Of a DNA stretch of 64,000 bases, positions 25,029-37,330 are shown in pieces (the first letter of the stretch is position 1; every line of letters begins with the position of its first letter). The position numbers and the translations under genes were made by a program. A model generated the notes under the pieces. The model worked only from the letters and a program-made list of their open reading frames with translations. It was not told where the DNA came from and searched no databases. The DNA comes from Rhyacophila brunnea (Eukaryota > Arthropoda > Insecta > Trichoptera > Rhyacophilidae): contig JAGYXB010000961.1 in the NCBI GenBank assembly GCA_022495005.1, positions 62,001 through 126,000 of the forward strand. The letters are read 5' to 3'.

Positions 25029-25266
25029 TTGAGACACAAAATTCTCTGATGTTGCAAAAATTGCGATCATTTTGAGTCGACGTTGGCTTAATTGTGTTAA
25101 ATGCCCCGATCAGTCTTTGAACGTTTTGTGTTTTTTGTCCACTTTTTTTTCAATTAATATTTGTTTCACGAAACGTTAAAAAAATCAATTCTCGAGATTC
25201 GGGATGGAAAATCTCGAAAATTTCACGATAATTCCCGTCGGGAAATTCCCGAAACCCAACTCTACC
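25029..25266. mobile_element. hAT-like element, left-truncated copy
   Basis: The right end ttcccgaaacccaactcta matches the right end at 9066. Upstream it shares attctcgagattcgggatgg and ggcttaattgtgtt with 8560-9066. The left TIR is missing, so no TSD can be read. Confidence 0.7.
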
Positions 25267-25672
25267 CGTACCAGTAAACAGCAACAGAGTTGCACTCGTA
25301 CCAATCACGGAAGTTCTAAAGCCAAGAAACACAGGCAACGCTTTGGCCGCTCTTACTAAGCCAAGTGTAACACTATTCATTCGCACAATTTCCCTCTAAC
25401 TGTTACCATTAAAACATATTAAAAACAGCATCGCTACTCTCTACATACCTACTGCAAATCGTAGGAAAACAAATATTTTACTACTTACATATCGTCTCGC
25501 AGTGTTGTGATATTATAGTAGATTTAATAAAGCATTTTGATTAGAGCTTTTATTTCATTGATATTTAGATATGCGCATAGAGAGATTTAAATATATGACG
25601 TTTATTGTCCTTTTAAAGTGACCATTTCGTTTTTTTCATTAAACTGTGCTTATCGACACCTATTGAAATTCG

Positions 25673-26026
25673 TGTCCGGAAACTTGTACGTGAATATATG
25701 GACGTATATTAAAAACCGTCCAACTTATTTCGATACTGACATAAAAATTAATGTCTAAATAAAGCACAGTTTTTGTCGGTTTACACTTTACAATAAGCTA
25801 GCAGCAAAAAAAAATTACTTGATTATTTGTTAGGTTAGGTTGGTTTCGGTTTTCATTCTTGAATTCATGAATTTTGACAAAATCAGCCATCAGAATTGAA
25901 TTAATGTTAATATTGAATCTAATAAAATGCGAGACCGTATAGTATTCGGTCATCTCTTTCCGACAAGAAAGATCACGGTGAACTTTTCCACAATGAAATA
26001 TTGTTTTACGTACAATTTAAATGTAA
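25673..26026 (+). repeat. Dispersed repeat family X, copy 2
   Basis: Parallel to 4772-5142 from tccggaaacttgtacg to ttttacgtacaattta, with an extra gttaggttaggttgg segment that the third copy near 43720 also carries. Confidence 0.75.
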
Positions 26027-26659
26027 CCATAGAAATTATGTGAAACCTTTATACTGATACAGGAAATATGAATTAAAAAAATGAACCATTAACATGAACA
26101 TTGTTAAGATTAAAAATACTTTAATTCACATCCCTTTTCATGTTAGTAGTTCTCAATATTTTTAAGTTTCAATATATAAAAAAATAATATATTAGTAGGT
26201 AACGTAATACTTAAAAAATGATACAAAATTACCTTGTTATTGCTAGATATTATTTATATGGATTTGTCATTATGGCATTGACTTTGACAACTAAATCAAT
26301 CGTTGCTGTTTTTATTAACAAAAAACTCGTTTTCCTTATTACTTTATTTGGCCGATTCTAATAAATATTTACGCAAATAATTGTAAAAACAGAAGTATTT
26401 TTTGTTTATGTCCACTCCCATACTGAGTAGGTACAAGGCCATGGCGACTGTATTAGCATCCAAAGTCTCTTAATTATAAATCTACACATTTATGGGCTTC
26501 ATAATAAGTATTATTGGCAGCCAATATTTTTAGTAACAGACCGTAACTAAACGTCAATAAATATGGCTAGTGATATATATTATTTATAATTAAATCTTTT
26601 TTTATACATGGATTTACAAGGCATCTAAAAGCAAGTGCGTGATAACGAAAACCAAACGT
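26027..26659. other. AT-rich stretch, no gene seen
   Basis: No ORF, RNA gene or repeat was recognised. Confidence 0.4.
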
Positions 26660-26753
26660 TTAATATTAATACTATCGACCGAAGGTAGGTACTTGATGGA
26701 ATTTGAAATTAAATTCTAATGGATTTAAGTTGTGTACTATTCCATTTGAGTCG
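26660..26753 (-). repeat. Penelope-like terminal repeat fragment, copy 1
   Basis: In reverse complement it begins cgactcaaatggaatagtac and ends at tcggtcgatagta. The first part matches 27134-27180 and the whole matches 38803-38890. These copies lie just downstream of the hammerhead-like motif in the middle copy, which suggests all three derive from one element's terminal region. Confidence 0.6.
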
Positions 26754-27092
26754 TTTATAAATTCCCAATACGTTACCATTGTTCCCAGAATAGATGATTT
26801 TACACCTCTTGAGTGTAGTATTTTTATTGTGTATAATTACTATCGAACAATTATTAGGTTTTGGCGATTTATTTATAGACAAGTGTATTATTATTAATAA
26901 GGTAGGGGTTTTTTACAAACACTTCAATTATTCATAATTTATTTTTGTATATTTTTTTTATTGTGATACTTGACTTATGTAATAGGTAGGTGATAAAGTT
27001 TTAACCAACTTTATTGTATTGGTTTATTATATAAGTTAGAGTTAATTGTATTCGTTGTCAGTGTATACTTGCCCGTTGGTGAATGTACATAG

Positions 27093-27128
27093 TGCCTGAA
27101 GATGCCGAAAGGCGAAACTTGGGTCGCA
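27093..27128 (+). ncRNA. Hammerhead-ribozyme-like motif (degenerate)
   Basis: The core order fits a minimal type I hammerhead: tgc, ctgaaga (27096-27102), tgccgaaaggc as stem II with a GAAA loop, gaaac, ttgg, gtc, gca. Stem I is tgc/gca; stem III is only ac/gt around ttgg. Cleavage would fall after gtc at 27125. One unpaired T between the core and stem II departs from the consensus. Two-base-pair stem III hammerheads are known from Penelope-like retroelements. Activity is uncertain. Confidence 0.45.
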
Positions 27129-27133
27129 AAAAA

Positions 27134-27180
27134 CGACTCAAATGGAATAGTACAAAACTTAAATCCATTAGAACTGAAAC
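27134..27180 (+). repeat. Penelope-like terminal repeat fragment, copy 2
   Basis: It reads cgactcaaatggaatagtac then aaaacttaaatccattagaa, directly after the hammerhead-like motif, and is inverted relative to 26660-26753. The 64-codon ORF 27102-27296 that starts inside the motif is probably not a gene. Confidence 0.6.
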
Positions 27181-27199
27181 GTTTAAATTTTGATGAACA

Positions 27200-28564
27200 A
27201 AATAAATTTATTTCTTACCTCTTAGCGTTCAGAAAATTGCTTGGATCTGGTGCGTTTGCTGCCGAAATTGTAACGGAACACCCCCGAAGGATGTAGCAAA
27301 CTGTAAGAATCGAGCAGATGACGAATGATGATCTCCGAGGCTGAGCCCAATATATAGAGAAAAAACCCCCTACCGGTTCTCCCCAAGAGCTGGATTAACT
27401 TCAATACACACCCTCAAACCTGTATACCTTGAAACACAAATAAATTCTTAAACCATAACCTACACTACAGATATATTTTAACAAGTAGTGAGGATGGGAA
27501 TAAGGGCCTTCGCCTGGGTGCTCCATAACACAAGGATTACCCAAAGCAAGCAACCGAAAGCCAAACGACTAAAATAGGAAGTTAGAAGAGACCTCCACAT
27601 ATGAATGGACTGCTATCGGCTTATTGTGTATGATACCAATCGTATCGAAAGAAAGTAGATATTGATACTGAATTCAGAATCGGTTTTGAAAGTGATATAT
27701 CGGTATGGGAGAAAAAGTGGCAAGCCTTGCAATTAGTATCAGAGTCAAGGAATCATTGTACAATCCACAAAGTTCATAATCTCACAATAAATGGTTCTGA
27801 AGATCCTTTTCAATATAGTCGGTAGTAGTCTATACTATATTATACATAAATACTGAAGTTGACGATGGTGGACTGCGTGTTAGGTAACGTACCTAGACGA
27901 TTGATAAGCTCTATCCCGTAAATGTTTAATATGAAATTGTTTAAATAGATATACACTGGTAGAAAATTGGCATACTTTAGCCATGCCAAGTGGCATTCCG
28001 AGAGATATCAACAGAAGAAGAACGTATTTTGACAAGAATCTCAGAGACTGATTTGAGTTCAGCAGTCCATTCCTGTTTAAATAGCGGCCACCAGGTAACA
28101 CAAAGATAATGCAAAATGCGTAATCTTTCGGGTGTTGCAAGAGTATGGAGAAACATGAAGCAAACTGAAGGCTCTGGAAACAAATATAGTTTCCATTCTC
28201 TTAAATTATTGACAAGTTAATGAATATAATTATCTTATTTCTTTTGTATAAGTATAATTTCTAATAAAACTAGTATTCTAAAATGTTTTTATTTTGAAGA
28301 TAGATAGTAAATGAATTATACATTTTTGTTACAATACGAAAATCGAAACAGTCAATTTTGTTTCTAGAGCCCTCAATTTAAACACGTATTTACGTATAAT
28401 AATATATTATTTTCAATACGATTCACTTATGTATTAAAATATGCATTAAAGTATTTGAGAACATTCAGGGGGCACTACATTTTTTTTTATGTTGGCTTGC
28501 CCTTCATAAAGCAATATACCAACACTGCTGTTAAAACCTTGGTCGATGGCAAATGATTTCAGTG
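27200..28564. other. Unassigned AT-rich stretch
   Basis: ORFs of 60-86 codons at 27222-28183 (minus) overlap in two frames without family features. No RNA gene was seen. Confidence 0.35.
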
Positions 28565-28648
28565 TTACGAATCGTACTGCAATTATTTATTTATTTGTTT
28601 ATTTAAGAAAAGAAAACATTGCGGACATAACAAATCCAAATTCAAGAC
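28565..28648 (-). mobile_element. LINE 3'-end fragment
   Basis: In reverse complement, cttgaatttggatttgttat is followed by an AT-rich tail ending taaataaacaaataaataaa. The same end occurs at about 55280-55356 and the tail type recurs at about 57870-57912. Only the terminal 85 bp are present, as in severe 5' truncation. Confidence 0.6.
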
Positions 28649-29042
28649 GTACACAACATGATATTTACCCTCCTTTCACACCACACGGTTTTGGACGTAC
28701 GGCAAAAAGCCGAGAGGCGACATTCTTTTAATGGCATGAAGAACTTGTTGCCGATTCGGATTTTGATCGTAGGTACTATAAAATACTATAATTTTGCTCC
28801 AAATTCGAGACGAAAAATGCTCCTGGACAATAAATAGTCTTATTCAGAAGTACTATAATTATTACAGAATTATACCTTTGACTAAGTCGCATTGAAAAAG
28901 ATGGCGACTGGCATTCGTATGTGTATCTTATTAATCAGTTCTGTGACAGCAATAGACAGGGAAAACATAGCTAAAATCATCGCCGATGTACGATACCTTG
29001 GTTAAAAAATAATATACTTAAATATTTTGGCCATTGTATATT

Positions 29043-29513
29043 TTACAACGTTTTTATTAGCTCGTATTCTTGTTTGTCCAGTGGTTGTTTGTCCAGTACA
29101 AATCTTGCAATCGATTTTTTACTAACTTCCCGACTAGCTAGACATTTGAAACTTTTAGAATACCATATCAGAACACAATGCCAATGCATTCTTTTAATAC
29201 TTTTAGCCATCTTTAAACAGAATTGAATTCATTTTGAATTAATTCAGTTTTGTATGGAAAGTTATTTCAGAAAAAGTAAAATACTATTATTGGTTGCTAA
29301 GGGGATAGTCCTAGCAACTAAATTATTAATATATACGTACGTTATTATGGAAATAAAAATGAAATGTCCACATGACATTTCAGTATTCTATATTTGTTTG
29401 TTTGTTTGTTTTTTATTTACTTCATATCAAGTACAAGCTTCAGCATATTGAGCATAATAATTCAACAGCAAATTTATAAACGTTGTATATAACAAGTTCT
29501 TTTTATCTTGTAA
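29043..29513 (-). mobile_element. TIR element, copy 2 (free-standing)
   Basis: Reverse complement of the nested element at 16355-16787. It starts ttacaacgttttta and ends tatcttgtaa. A short tgtttgtccagt duplication at 29070-29098 is specific to this copy. The 65-codon ORF 29254-29451 is not shared in frame with copy 1, so it is not evidence of a gene. Confidence 0.75.
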
Positions 29514-30307
29514 TTATTTTAAATTACTTAGTCAAATCTGAGCATCAGAGCATTTTGCAAATCTCTGCTTTACTGTATGTAGAGAGTTGTCCAATAGAAT
29601 ATGATACCCAATCAAATATCCTGATAATTGGACTTCTGGTGTATTAAATTGAACCCGGAGTCCCTTGCCAAAAAGACAGAATGTCGAAATGTGATTAGCG
29701 AAATGATTTATCGACGCATTAATCCATAATTCACGCAGGTTATGATTCGTAAAACTGGGTAAAGCGTTATGGCTCTAAATGTCAAATAAGTGAGGCAAAT
29801 TGGTGTAATCAATTAGAAGCGTCGTAAACAGAAATTTTATAGTGAGGAAACGCTTAAAATAATTATTATTTTACGCGTTTTGACGTTAATGGCGCTAAAT
29901 GAGATTTGTATCACTGCCGTGTAAACTAAGTATGCTCTAAAAAAGTTTTCAAAAAAAGCTTTATTTTTTTACTGCTGTGTAAAAATGTTTATGACCACTG
30001 CTCAGTTTCACCTGCACCAATAAAAACATTTTGTTGATATCGACCGACATGTTTGATTAATGACATTATCATCTTTGTAACCATGAGAACGACCATTTTT
30101 AATATACCTGCTAATTTTGCTTATGTGGTAGGTATCTTGATAGGTAACTATATTTATGTATTTGCAAACATCTTTGAGAAAAACTACATACATAATAAAA
30201 ATATCATAATTAATTACACCATAAATTATTTTTTTTTTTTTACGTGGTAGAACTCCATTATAATAGTTTTGAAACAAAATTATTTTTGTTTTTTCTACTT
30301 TAAAACC
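29514..30307. other. AT-rich stretch, no gene seen
   Basis: A 112-codon minus ORF (30008-30346) is AT-driven, rich in I, K and Y, and runs into the next repeat. I regard it as chance. Confidence 0.4.
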
Positions 30308-30610
30308 TGTTAAGAGCGTACATGTGAAACGGCAAATAATTTTCAACAGTAGGTGCGATGAAATTTTGCATTCGTCGCCAATCGTAGACCGACAGTCGAA
30401 GTGTGCGCACGTCGATTTGTTTTGTCATTGCGTCGGATGAATATATTCTTAAATCGTCTAAAGATGACCAAAAAACTTTACTATGTACTTGAAAAAGAAA
30501 ACATTTTAATGAATGTACTATTATTGGTTATAATATAACAATAAACATAACATTAAATGGGCGCATGTTGAATTTTTATGACAAATTATATTTCGTTCGG
30601 CACGCGTCCT
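30308..30610 (+). repeat. Dispersed repeat Z, copy 2, truncated
   Basis: It starts taagagcgtacatgtgaaac and matches 36841-37187 up to ttcgttcggcacgcgtc. There it stops and SINE family S sequence (ctgggtctggcaagtacaca) begins. The junction may mark a SINE insertion or a recombination point. Confidence 0.8.
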
Positions 30611-30792
30611 GGGTCTGGCAAGTACACATATCGTTTTTCAATTTGTGTGTCAGGGTATGGACCTAGTAGGTTGAGCAAGTGGCTGCTGATATCCATTTCT
30701 CGTAAAAAACAAAATCTCCTAATACAAACATCTACTCTGTGGAGGCCCATATATGATCCTATTAGGATCGGAAATGGTCGAAAAAAAAATTA
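30611..30792 (+). mobile_element. tRNA-derived SINE (family S), copy 2, head lost
   Basis: From ctgggtctggcaagtacaca it follows the family body (gtatggacctagtaggttga, gtggaggcccatat) to the conserved ending tcctattaggatcgg and an A-rich tail. The A-box half of the head is missing. Confidence 0.78.
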
Positions 30793-30812
30793 GTCCAATA
30801 TAGTCAATATCT

Positions 30813-30955
30813 TAATGGTTGGAAGACTGAGATGTGCCGGTCACTTCGCTGAGAGGCTGAGTGTGACCGACTGGAGAGAGAGAGCTCTGAATAGGGAAGC
30901 CTGAGTGCAGTTGGCCATGGGCCTGAAAGGTCTATGACGCCAGCTTAAGTAAGTA
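30813..30955 (+). pseudogene. LINE ORF2 extreme C-terminus, probable
   Basis: A plus frame reads LRCAGHFAERLSVTDWRERA then LNREA, a stop, and MGLKGL. This resembles the common LINE ending VTDWRERALDRxxW...GLxGL. The fragment is short and has lost the preceding domains, so confidence is moderate. It starts about 20 bp after the SINE tail. Confidence 0.5.
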
Positions 30956-33900
30956 TATAATATTATCTTAATAGGTGTTGACTTTTTTGTTAACAAATCG
31001 GACCACACGGCGGAAATAATTAATAGTAATAGCGTTCTTTTTATGGAATTTTCTGTTATTTAATGGTCAAGTCGAAATAGGCCACGACCTTATATAAATA
31101 CTCAGGTCACAGGTGTATAGGTATTTAAAACGAATTTAATTTGTTAATTCTTGTTATCGTTTGTTTGACGAATGTAACAAGATAACACTGCATTCAGACT
31201 TGTACAATTATTATTTGAATTCTTCTAAAGATTTAACTGATAAAAATTATAATGAAAGCTAGTTTTGTAAGCTGTAAACTCCCGTGTGCGTACGCGTTCA
31301 GCGCAAGAAAATTTACATCCATGTGTAGTGGGTTTTGCTATTCGGATATTACGCAGAATTGTGTACAAACCACTGCTGCGTTGTACGTGCGCGTCGAATG
31401 TACAAGTAAAATTAATAGATAAAAATAAAAATAATCTGCCAACATTAACATTAGGATATGTAGGCAAATGTTTTTAAATAAAAAAAGAAACTTGTGAAGA
31501 TATTTGTAATAACTGAAAACATCTTCCTTCAGTCATAACAATGATAATTTTACTATTGCAGACAAAACATTCCATAACAAATAGATGACTGATCCCATCC
31601 AAGATTATTATAAATTAAATCCGTATTATGTGAATGCAAAAAAATACTTAAGTATGGGAAGAAAAAACTAATGTGACAACCCTAACTTTGATCTCACTGT
31701 GAGTTTTCTCAAGTTGTATGGTAACATATCCTCTGTAAGCATTTGGGACAATCTGGCTTATACTATCCCTTTTCATCTCGCATCCGGGTTACAGGTATTT
31801 CACGCACGGTCTCCCTCCAACAATCGGCTGGCAACGTCGCTTCTGGAAAATGGACCAGTAGCTCTCAACATGCGAGTGAAAATTTATACCAATAAACACT
31901 TTAAAAAATGCTAATTTAATTGTAGCATTAGGCACCTACTATATTAATGAGACAATAATTGCATTATGTTGTTCTCCATTAGGAAGCTTTTAGGTGGTAA
32001 CCACAGAACAGATAATAAATATAATACCGATTGGCTATATTCAATACGCCGCACCTTGAAGCAGGGGTTTTGAATGTGTGAGTGTCCTACGAAAATGAAG
32101 CACGCATTATGCACGTGCAATAGTGTGTGTAATACACCAACATTAAATGAGCGTAAATGCATAAACCGAGAGCAGTTTTCAGTATTAGACGTACAACGTA
32201 TTCTTGACACGTGTGTAAGTTTAACCCGGATTCTTCCTTACTCGAGACGGTTACCTGCTATCGCCTTACCCGTTGGGTATTTCAGTTCTCATTATTTCTG
32301 AGTTCCCTGGTGGTAACATTCAAGCATATTACCTACGATAAAAATAAACAGGTACCTATATAAAAAGTAGTATAAAACATACTTTTCTCGATAAAAAAAA
32401 TTCTCGCAGTTAATTATTGACTGCAAAAGCTAATTTTGTAATGATATAATAAATACAATGTGATCGTGTTTATTTCAAATGCGCTTTATGAATGTTTTAA
32501 TTAGATAATTTCCGTTCTCACGTTGTCAATAAAATTATTAATTTTCAGATACATATAAAAACAACTTATAGTAACTATACCTATTATTAATTATTAATAA
32601 AGAAGCGTTATGTTATAATATAGCTTTTTCTAACGCCAACGTTTTATTACACCAAGCGTGCACAATTAATAACATTTTGATCACATAATACGTTTGTAAA
32701 TATATTTTCAAACACCTACGCAATACACTGTATCGATTTCCTACATAATCTAAAATTTAAATTAAAAAATCAACAGTCTACCTAGTAGATTAGTATATTT
32801 TTCAACATGCTTTATTAAAATATCTACCAGTTTCGCTATTGCGTTCAACGCGTGCAATATGCGAGGACGAAAATGGGATCGAACTCATTTTACAGCGTTT
32901 TTACTTATTCGTACAGAGTCCAAGAGAAAACAACCCTGATGTGGCTCCTAATTTGGTCATATGTGAAGATCGATGGTGAGGATTTTGTAAGGGTCATTAA
33001 AAACAATAACGTGTCGTATAGATAGAGAACGAGATTTATTTATAACAAATTTCTTACAATACATATACAATCATAAATATTGTAATCTTTCCGGCAGAGC
33101 TACCGGCATGCTGAAGATCAGAAACTGGAGTGACAGTTCTCGATTTGGATAGATAAAAACTGAGAGAAAAAAATAATAAAATACGAATTCTGTCACCAAA
33201 TCCTCAACTGCTTTAGAGTTGAGTTTTGTCTGTGTCAATAGGTAGGCGAAATTCTGTACAAAATAAGGGTGCATGGGTCTTATACATCAAACGTTTTAGG
33301 TAGTTTGTAAAATTGTAACTTGGCACATGAATATCAATTAGGTATGATTAGAATAAAAACGTGATAAAAATGTGGTTATGTATAACTCTACTTTTAAAAA
33401 CCATAGAAAATGACGAAACGGAAATGAGACAGTCGTCATTGAGCTATACTAAAACGTAGTCGACACGCGCCACTAGTCCGTGTATCTTTTTAATATCTAA
33501 ATTCTAATGTATAATTTAAACCTTTACACTCAAACTAGAATTAATATAATGTATTTCGTAGTGCCGTGTTACCAAACTTTATTGCCATAAATGTATACCA
33601 ACAAAATACCAACTCGTGTTTCCATTCATCACTGCCCGAACATATTATGTCGCACACACACACACACACACGATGCAACCATTAGAATAATATACCTAAC
33701 ATCGGGGGTAAGATCACATCTTAGAATATTCCTCCGATAATATTATAAAATTGGTATATTTTTTAATGTCCAAATTTTATTTTAAAATAGTATCGTTAGT
33801 CAAAAGCGTTAAAAACTTGTTGCTCTTTACAAAGGTTAGTGATATCATTATAATCGTTCGCGAGCTTTCAACGCATCGTGGAATAAATAAATTGATGCAC

Positions 33901-35518
33901 CGAGCGAGGCCCTGAAAAGAAATTCTGCCGCCACACTTTTATTTATCCTCATTTTCAAGATATTGTTATACAACTTAGCGCTTTGAATACTTTGAGAGGT
34001 TCCGCCTCGAAGCCTCTTTGCGAGAGATACCTCATCGGATAATATAGAACACGAGAGGAACGGGAATGGAAAGATGGGGGGGTGCCTGGAGGTGGGGAGG
34101 GGATGCCGTATGTTACACGCCTGCGCACGCCGATGAATGGACTCCGTACTAATAATTCAAAGCGTAAAAATGTTTCATCACTACACTCCTTTATGGTGCT
34201 TCAATTTACGAGGCCGTGCGTCGCGCCTTTATGTTTCGGCTCCCCGCGCTTTTTACTATCACGTAATACGTGATAGCGTACGGACAACTTATTAATTTCA
34301 TAAATAAGTAATTAACAAAACTCAATATCTGACTTTTGGTTTGAGAAACCTTTCATTAATTTAATATTATACTTACAATTTTATTTTATACCAGTGATTC
34401 TCAACATTTTTCGTGTTACGGCACACATTTAATATATTTTTTTCACGATACACTGAAAAATTCTTGCATACATACATATAACTATCAAAATCTAAATCAT
34501 ATTTCTATATGTCTCTTTCCCGACAGATTTTTCCAGACAAAAAAAAAACAGTTGGTACCTATGCTCTATTTTAGACCATTCCACACTTATAACATTTATA
34601 GATTTTTGTATGTTTTATAATATAATTTATCAATACTGCTTATAACAATATAAACAATGTGAATATTATGAACATATTTAAGCCGACAAAACCGGTCTTT
34701 ATATTTTTTTTTATTTATTTGTTTGATTTAAGTAATACCAACACATTGTATTTTATTTGAATTCATAAAAATGTTTAATTATATATTTACCCTTAAATGC
34801 ATGATGGTAACACTTTCATCTATAATAATAGGTACCTATTACTTTTCAGATCGATCACATTTTAATGTCAAATATTATTATAATTTAACAGTGGCACCTG
34901 TGAATAAAAACTATATCTCTTTTGTCAGCACACTTTGTCCACTATAGACGAACTTCAAGTTTTTAAATAAAATTTCATTCTCACAATAAAATAAAAAGAA
35001 TAATACAGTTTGTTGCTGAAAGCAATATCATGCAATTATGGGTTGCATCGCTAAAACTCATTTTTTTCTTAAATAATAACTAGCCATATTAAGTTATTTT
35101 CGAATGAAGGAAGTTTCTATAATTTTATGACGCCCGAATCCCTTTAATTAAATAGACATTTTTTTAATATTTTAAAATTCTACAATGAAAAATTTAATGC
35201 ATATCTACTTGTTAATTTTAGGTTATTAAAAATACATAATCACAAAAATGATAGATGCTTTAGATTTATTTATGATGCATATTTATGATTATTATTTATT
35301 TAATTATGATTAAAACTTTATTGTTAGGGTTTATGACATTAAAATGAAACCATAATATTATAATGAGATAAAAAAACGTACCACTTAGCTTAGACAACCA
35401 ATTTCCATACAAACTTTCAAATGAGGAAGTTTCTAATCGTATATTGTTGAAATTATAACAATGCCACATATACATCTGGAATTTGATTCAATAATTTTTC
35501 AAAATGAATATGATTTTT
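30956..35518. other. Long stretch without supported genes
   Basis: Short ORFs at 31225-31477, 31699-32301 and 33071-33274 overlap on both strands and match nothing I know. A 40-bp word at 32269-32308 (cccgttgggtatttcagttc) recurs at 56602-56641. At 34393 cagtgattctcaacatttt followed by acggcacac resembles a hAT terminus, without a visible right end. Confidence 0.35.
33653..33670. repeat. (CA)9 microsatellite
   Basis: Nine uninterrupted ca units. Confidence 0.95.
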
Positions 35519-35765
35519 TAAGGCGTCGGCTTATAATGCCTTGGATCCCGAGTTCAAATCCTGGGTCTGGCAAATACACATTGTTTTTCAATGTGTGTTT
35601 GGAGTCGGAGTATAAACCTAAGGCTGCAGACACCCGGCATTGCAGTGGACGTGCGTAGACGTGCGTCTGCACCCTAATAGGTTGAACATGTAGCTAACAT
35701 CCATTTCTCGAAAATACCACCCCGTAGAGGCCGATTTATGATATTCTTAAGATCTTTCTTAAGAA
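35519..35765 (+). mobile_element. tRNA-derived SINE (family S), copy 3
   Basis: The head fragment aaggcgtcggcttataatgc, B-box gttcaaatcctgggtctgg, body words caatgtgtgtttggagtcgg and ctaataggttgaacatg, and a degraded end near gaggccgattta follow the family order. About 40 bp of extra sequence (gctgcagacacccggcattg) interrupts the body at about 35620-35665. Confidence 0.72.
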
Positions 35766-35795
35766 GAACAACATCTTCTTGTCAATGTGCTAAAT

Positions 35796-35941
35796 CCGTG
35801 AACTAATAAGCCTCTCTTACTTTTAACCGCACTTCGGCTGCAACGACTTCCGGTTATCGACGAGTTGTCGACGTGTTGAAACTGTGAACTAACAAGCCCG
35901 TCCTAGTTGGTTAATCGCAATTCGACTCCAGCGACTTATTG
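35796..35941 (+). repeat. Two degenerate tandem units
   Basis: The order gtgaactaayaagcc, ttaaccgcacttcggctgca, acgactt at 35798-35850 is repeated as gtgaactaacaagcc, ttaatcgcaattcgactcca, gcgactt at 35883-35938. The period is about 84 bp. Confidence 0.55.
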
Positions 35942-36840
35942 CCTAGATCTTCTTTTCGGACAGTACGATACTCAACGCGTGAATTGGTTCAAGCTTTTTT
36001 TAAAGTAATAAAAAAGAATCAATATTTAATGGAACAGCTTGGCAACCCTTGCTACACAAATGGTAAAAAAATGAGAGAGAAATCTAAAAGCCTTCAATAT
36101 ATTTATTTCATTACCGAAATCAAACGCCAAGCATTACACCAATACCTGCAACACAAACATTTAAACGTATATCCATCCCTTTCTTTAAGTTAATAAAAAA
36201 AAAACAAAGAAAGCGAACTGCCACATTGTAGCCATCTCCTTCGATCTCAGTAAGTTTATTGTTGGACTTTTATAGTGTTGCTCTTTCACTCTATTGTTAT
36301 TCAAAGATTGGGTTAATTTATTACGTCCACGTGATTTTATTTATTTGTTCCAAATGGACATACCGACAAAGGTCATTGGAGAGAATGAGAAATAAAATTA
36401 ACATGAGTGGGTTCGATCAACATTTTTCTTTGTATGCTATTATTGACCATCTAGGTATCATTGTATTGGTAATCTTGTATTCTTTGTAAGGAGTATTTTT
36501 TATAATGGTTGAATATTACGACGTGTATTCAATTTCGGCGTGGTCGTAGATTAGTAATAATTGGAAACAATAAAATCAAAATATTATGCCAACCATAGGG
36601 AGACTTATTCTAAGGACCGTATCGTTACGCGAAAAATAGCACCTGCGCGCGCACAATATTTTCATAGCAAAAGAGAATGGGGTTAATTTTATGTAGGTAC
36701 ATACAATATGCTCGTGTAAAAGCTACTTTATTTTAACACGAGTACCATATTTTTAAGCGTGTGGGAATTCATTATATTTTTCACGTTGTCTGACAACTGA
36801 AACCATTCTAATATCGACGAATAATTTCAATATATAAAAC

Positions 36841-37187
36841 GTCAGTGAAACGGCAAATAATTTTCAACCATAGGTGCGACGAAATTTCGGACTGGCTGGC
36901 AATCGGAGAGCGAAAGTGAAGCTGTGAACACGTCAATTTGTTTTGTGATGGCGACGGGGGAATTAATTCTTAAATCGTGTAAAGATGACTAAAAAACGTT
37001 ACCCATTTACTTGAAAAAGAAAAGATGTCGATGAATATATTATTATTGTTACTAATAGAACAATAAACAGAACATTAAATGGACGCATGTTGGATTTATA
37101 TGACAAATTATATTTCGTTCGGCACGCGTCATTTGCACAATCCGCGCATCGCCTAGCCACGATCTTTTTAGACCATGCCTCAACTGA
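36841..37187 (+). repeat. Dispersed repeat Z, copy 3; left arm of inverted pair
   Basis: It runs from gtgaaacggcaaataatttt to gatctttttagaccatgcct. The same unit follows in reverse orientation at 37331-37950, so the two could fold into a large hairpin with a loop of about 140 bp. Confidence 0.82.
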
Positions 37188-37330
37188 AGTATAGCCTTAA
37201 CCAGGCCGCTATATTTAGTCAATAATAAAGTAATTAACGACTCTATCTTCATATTCAATTATTAGATAATAATTGTAAGATCAGGTATTTAACATACATA
37301 CCTTTACAGTATGGTGTCTAAAACAACAGT

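Noticed and set aside
30008..30346. 112-codon minus-strand ORF
   Set aside because: Dominated by I, K, Y and N as expected from AT-rich DNA, and it enters repeat Z.
33653..33670. CRISPR-like or regulatory array
   Set aside because: It is a plain CA microsatellite, and no array of repeats with unique spacers exists anywhere in the window.
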